Origin: Citrus sinensis
Lineage: Eukaryota > Streptophyta > Magnoliopsida > Sapindales > Rutaceae
Direction of reading: 5' to 3'
Assembly: GCF_022201045.2 (NCBI RefSeq)
Contig: NC_068559.1
Span: 21,397,501 to 21,461,500 of the forward strand
Length of the DNA: 64,000 nucleotides
Shown: piece by piece, positions 63,043 to 64,000 of the stretch
Layout of the letters: each line of letters begins with the position of its first letter
Numbering within the stretch: the first letter of the stretch is position 1
Program-made: the position numbers and the translations under genes
Notes under the pieces: model-generated
The model's input: the letters and a program-made list of their open reading frames with translations, nothing else
What the model was told of the DNA's origin: nothing
The model's database searches: none

Positions 63043-63205
63043 TTAACTGTTCATGGGCATTATGGAGCAATCCTTTACGAAGGGGATACATTAGTTACAT
63101 TTATATATGAAAAATCGAGATCTGGTGATATAACGCAGGGTCTTCCAAAAGTAGAACAGGTGTTAGAAGTGCGTTCGCTTGATTCAATATCGATGAACCT
63201 AGAAA
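63043..63205 (+). pseudogene. rpoC2: Plastid DNA insertion: rpoC2 fragment
   Basis: The plus strand is open for 54 codons and reads [18 protein letters not shown], then [18 protein letters not shown], then [17 protein letters not shown]. This matches an internal part of the plastid RNA polymerase beta'' subunit. Flanking DNA on both sides is AT-rich nuclear sequence with no further plastid similarity that I can see, so it is a short nuclear integrant of plastid DNA rather than a gene. Intactness of the frame suggests it is not very old, though changes from typical plastid sequence (for example Ala after HYG where Glu is usual) are visible. Confidence 0.85.
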
Positions 63206-63760
63206 TGAGTACCCATTTTGGTCATTTATATTTTCATTGTAGTTTAATCAAAAGTTTTTTCAAATACTTATGACTGTTTTTAAACTTACAATACTTTTAA
63301 AAATCAAATTTTACCAAATGTTTATGCAATTGTATTTTTTGATTTTATGTAAAATACCTATGGATCAAGATTTAATGTTGTACTAAATTTTTACTGAGCA
63401 ATGAAGTAATGGTCAAAATTATTTTTATTTTTTCTTACTAAATAATTGATTAAGTATTTAGCAAAAAAATTAACCTATTACTGAATCTTTATCATGCACA
63501 AAATTTTCTTCAGATTTGTGTTAAGTTATGAACTATCAATCTTTGCCCCCAAAATAATAATAATAATAAAATCATCAGATTATCAATTGGAATAACCAAA
63601 TTGTTAAAGGTAGACATTTATTGATAAAGATGTTCTTTGTAGATATATCTCTAGTATAATATTAAACTCATTATTATATTATAGTGCCTATAAACCAATG
63701 TTGATTTATTTCTAAATTTTACAATATTGTAATTCGTGTTTGGTGCTTCAAAATATATAC

Positions 63761-63922
63761 CGAGAAATGATAACTATAAATTCATGTACAAATTATTGTC
63801 ACATAAGTTTATTGGTTAGATGATAATCTAAAATTGTAATTATTATGTGGATTAAGAGGTTGTTAATACAAATAATTGAAACAAACCATAATAATTTATA
63901 TAAAATAAATTTATACATGAGT
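63761..63922. mobile_element. Diverged copy of the GAGTGATGATAC MITE family
   Basis: The left arm GAGAAATGATAACTATAAAT continues TTCATGTACAAATTATTGTCAC. The right arm has TATAAAATAAATTTATACATGAG, the reverse complement of the left pattern. It resembles 38786-38973 but is more diverged. Followed by a (GT)n(TA)n run near 63920-63942. Confidence 0.45.
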
Positions 63923-64000
63923 GTGTGTGTGTATATATATATGTTTTTTAAATCCTCCCTTTAGATTTTCACATTTTACGGACCTTTGCCCACATTTGAT

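Overview
The window is AT-rich plant nuclear DNA. Genes are widely spaced, carry GT-AG introns, and are separated by transposon remnants and AT-rich spacers. The gene set (IDA-like peptide, tocopherol methyltransferase, NPH3/RPT2-like BTB protein, CDI-type glycosyltransferase, plant ORC3) points to a eudicot. A woody species such as Citrus is my guess from overall appearance and is not proven by the sequence. No viral, bacterial or CRISPR material was seen.

Layout. 1-9.0 kb: a small secreted IDA-like (IDL) peptide gene on the minus strand, a full-length paralog at 8.1-8.36 kb whose start codon has become ATC, and a third copy of the promoter flank without a coding part. A degraded Ty1/copia element lies between them and is itself interrupted by a MULE-type MITE with about 205-bp terminal inverted repeats (TIRs). 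10.07-16.01 kb: a seven-exon gene for a SMUBP-2/IGHMBP2-like SF1 helicase with a probable plastid transit peptide. 16.9-23.1 kb: a transposon block with a MITE split by a LINE fragment, a Harbinger-like element, a second copy of the first MITE, and a 3.9-kb hAT element with a decayed transposase and an intact 8-bp target-site duplication (TSD). 23.58-27.39 kb: an eight-exon TatD-family metal-dependent DNase (plus). 28.77-30.67 kb: an NPH3/RPT2-like BTB protein (plus). 31.2-32.8 kb: two related MULE-like elements and a small MITE. 33.84-35.50 kb: a plant protein of unknown role with one membrane segment and coiled coils. 38.6-39.0 kb: two adjacent foldback elements. 39.85-42.34 kb: gamma-tocopherol methyltransferase VTE4. 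43.2-44.8 kb: a minisatellite and a Harbinger-like element. 46.37-47.14 kb: a CDI-type glycosyltransferase with an intron in its 5' UTR. 48.0-48.7 kb: a non-autonomous hAT element with GC-rich ends. 49.75-58.98 kb: ORC3 in 17 exons. 59.0-64.0 kb: intergenic, including a short plastid rpoC2 insertion.

The genes are unrelated housekeeping and signalling genes and do not form a pathway: DNA replication (ORC3), nucleic-acid metabolism (helicase, TatD), vitamin E synthesis (VTE4), peptide signalling (IDL), light/auxin-type signalling (NRL) and glycosyl transfer (CDI). Exon models were built by hand from splice consensus and reading-frame continuity. Every multi-exon model closes in frame with a total length divisible by three. 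I found no obviously new gene system. The most unusual items are the start-less but otherwise open IDL paralog, the nested TIR elements with exact target duplications, and the plastid insertion.
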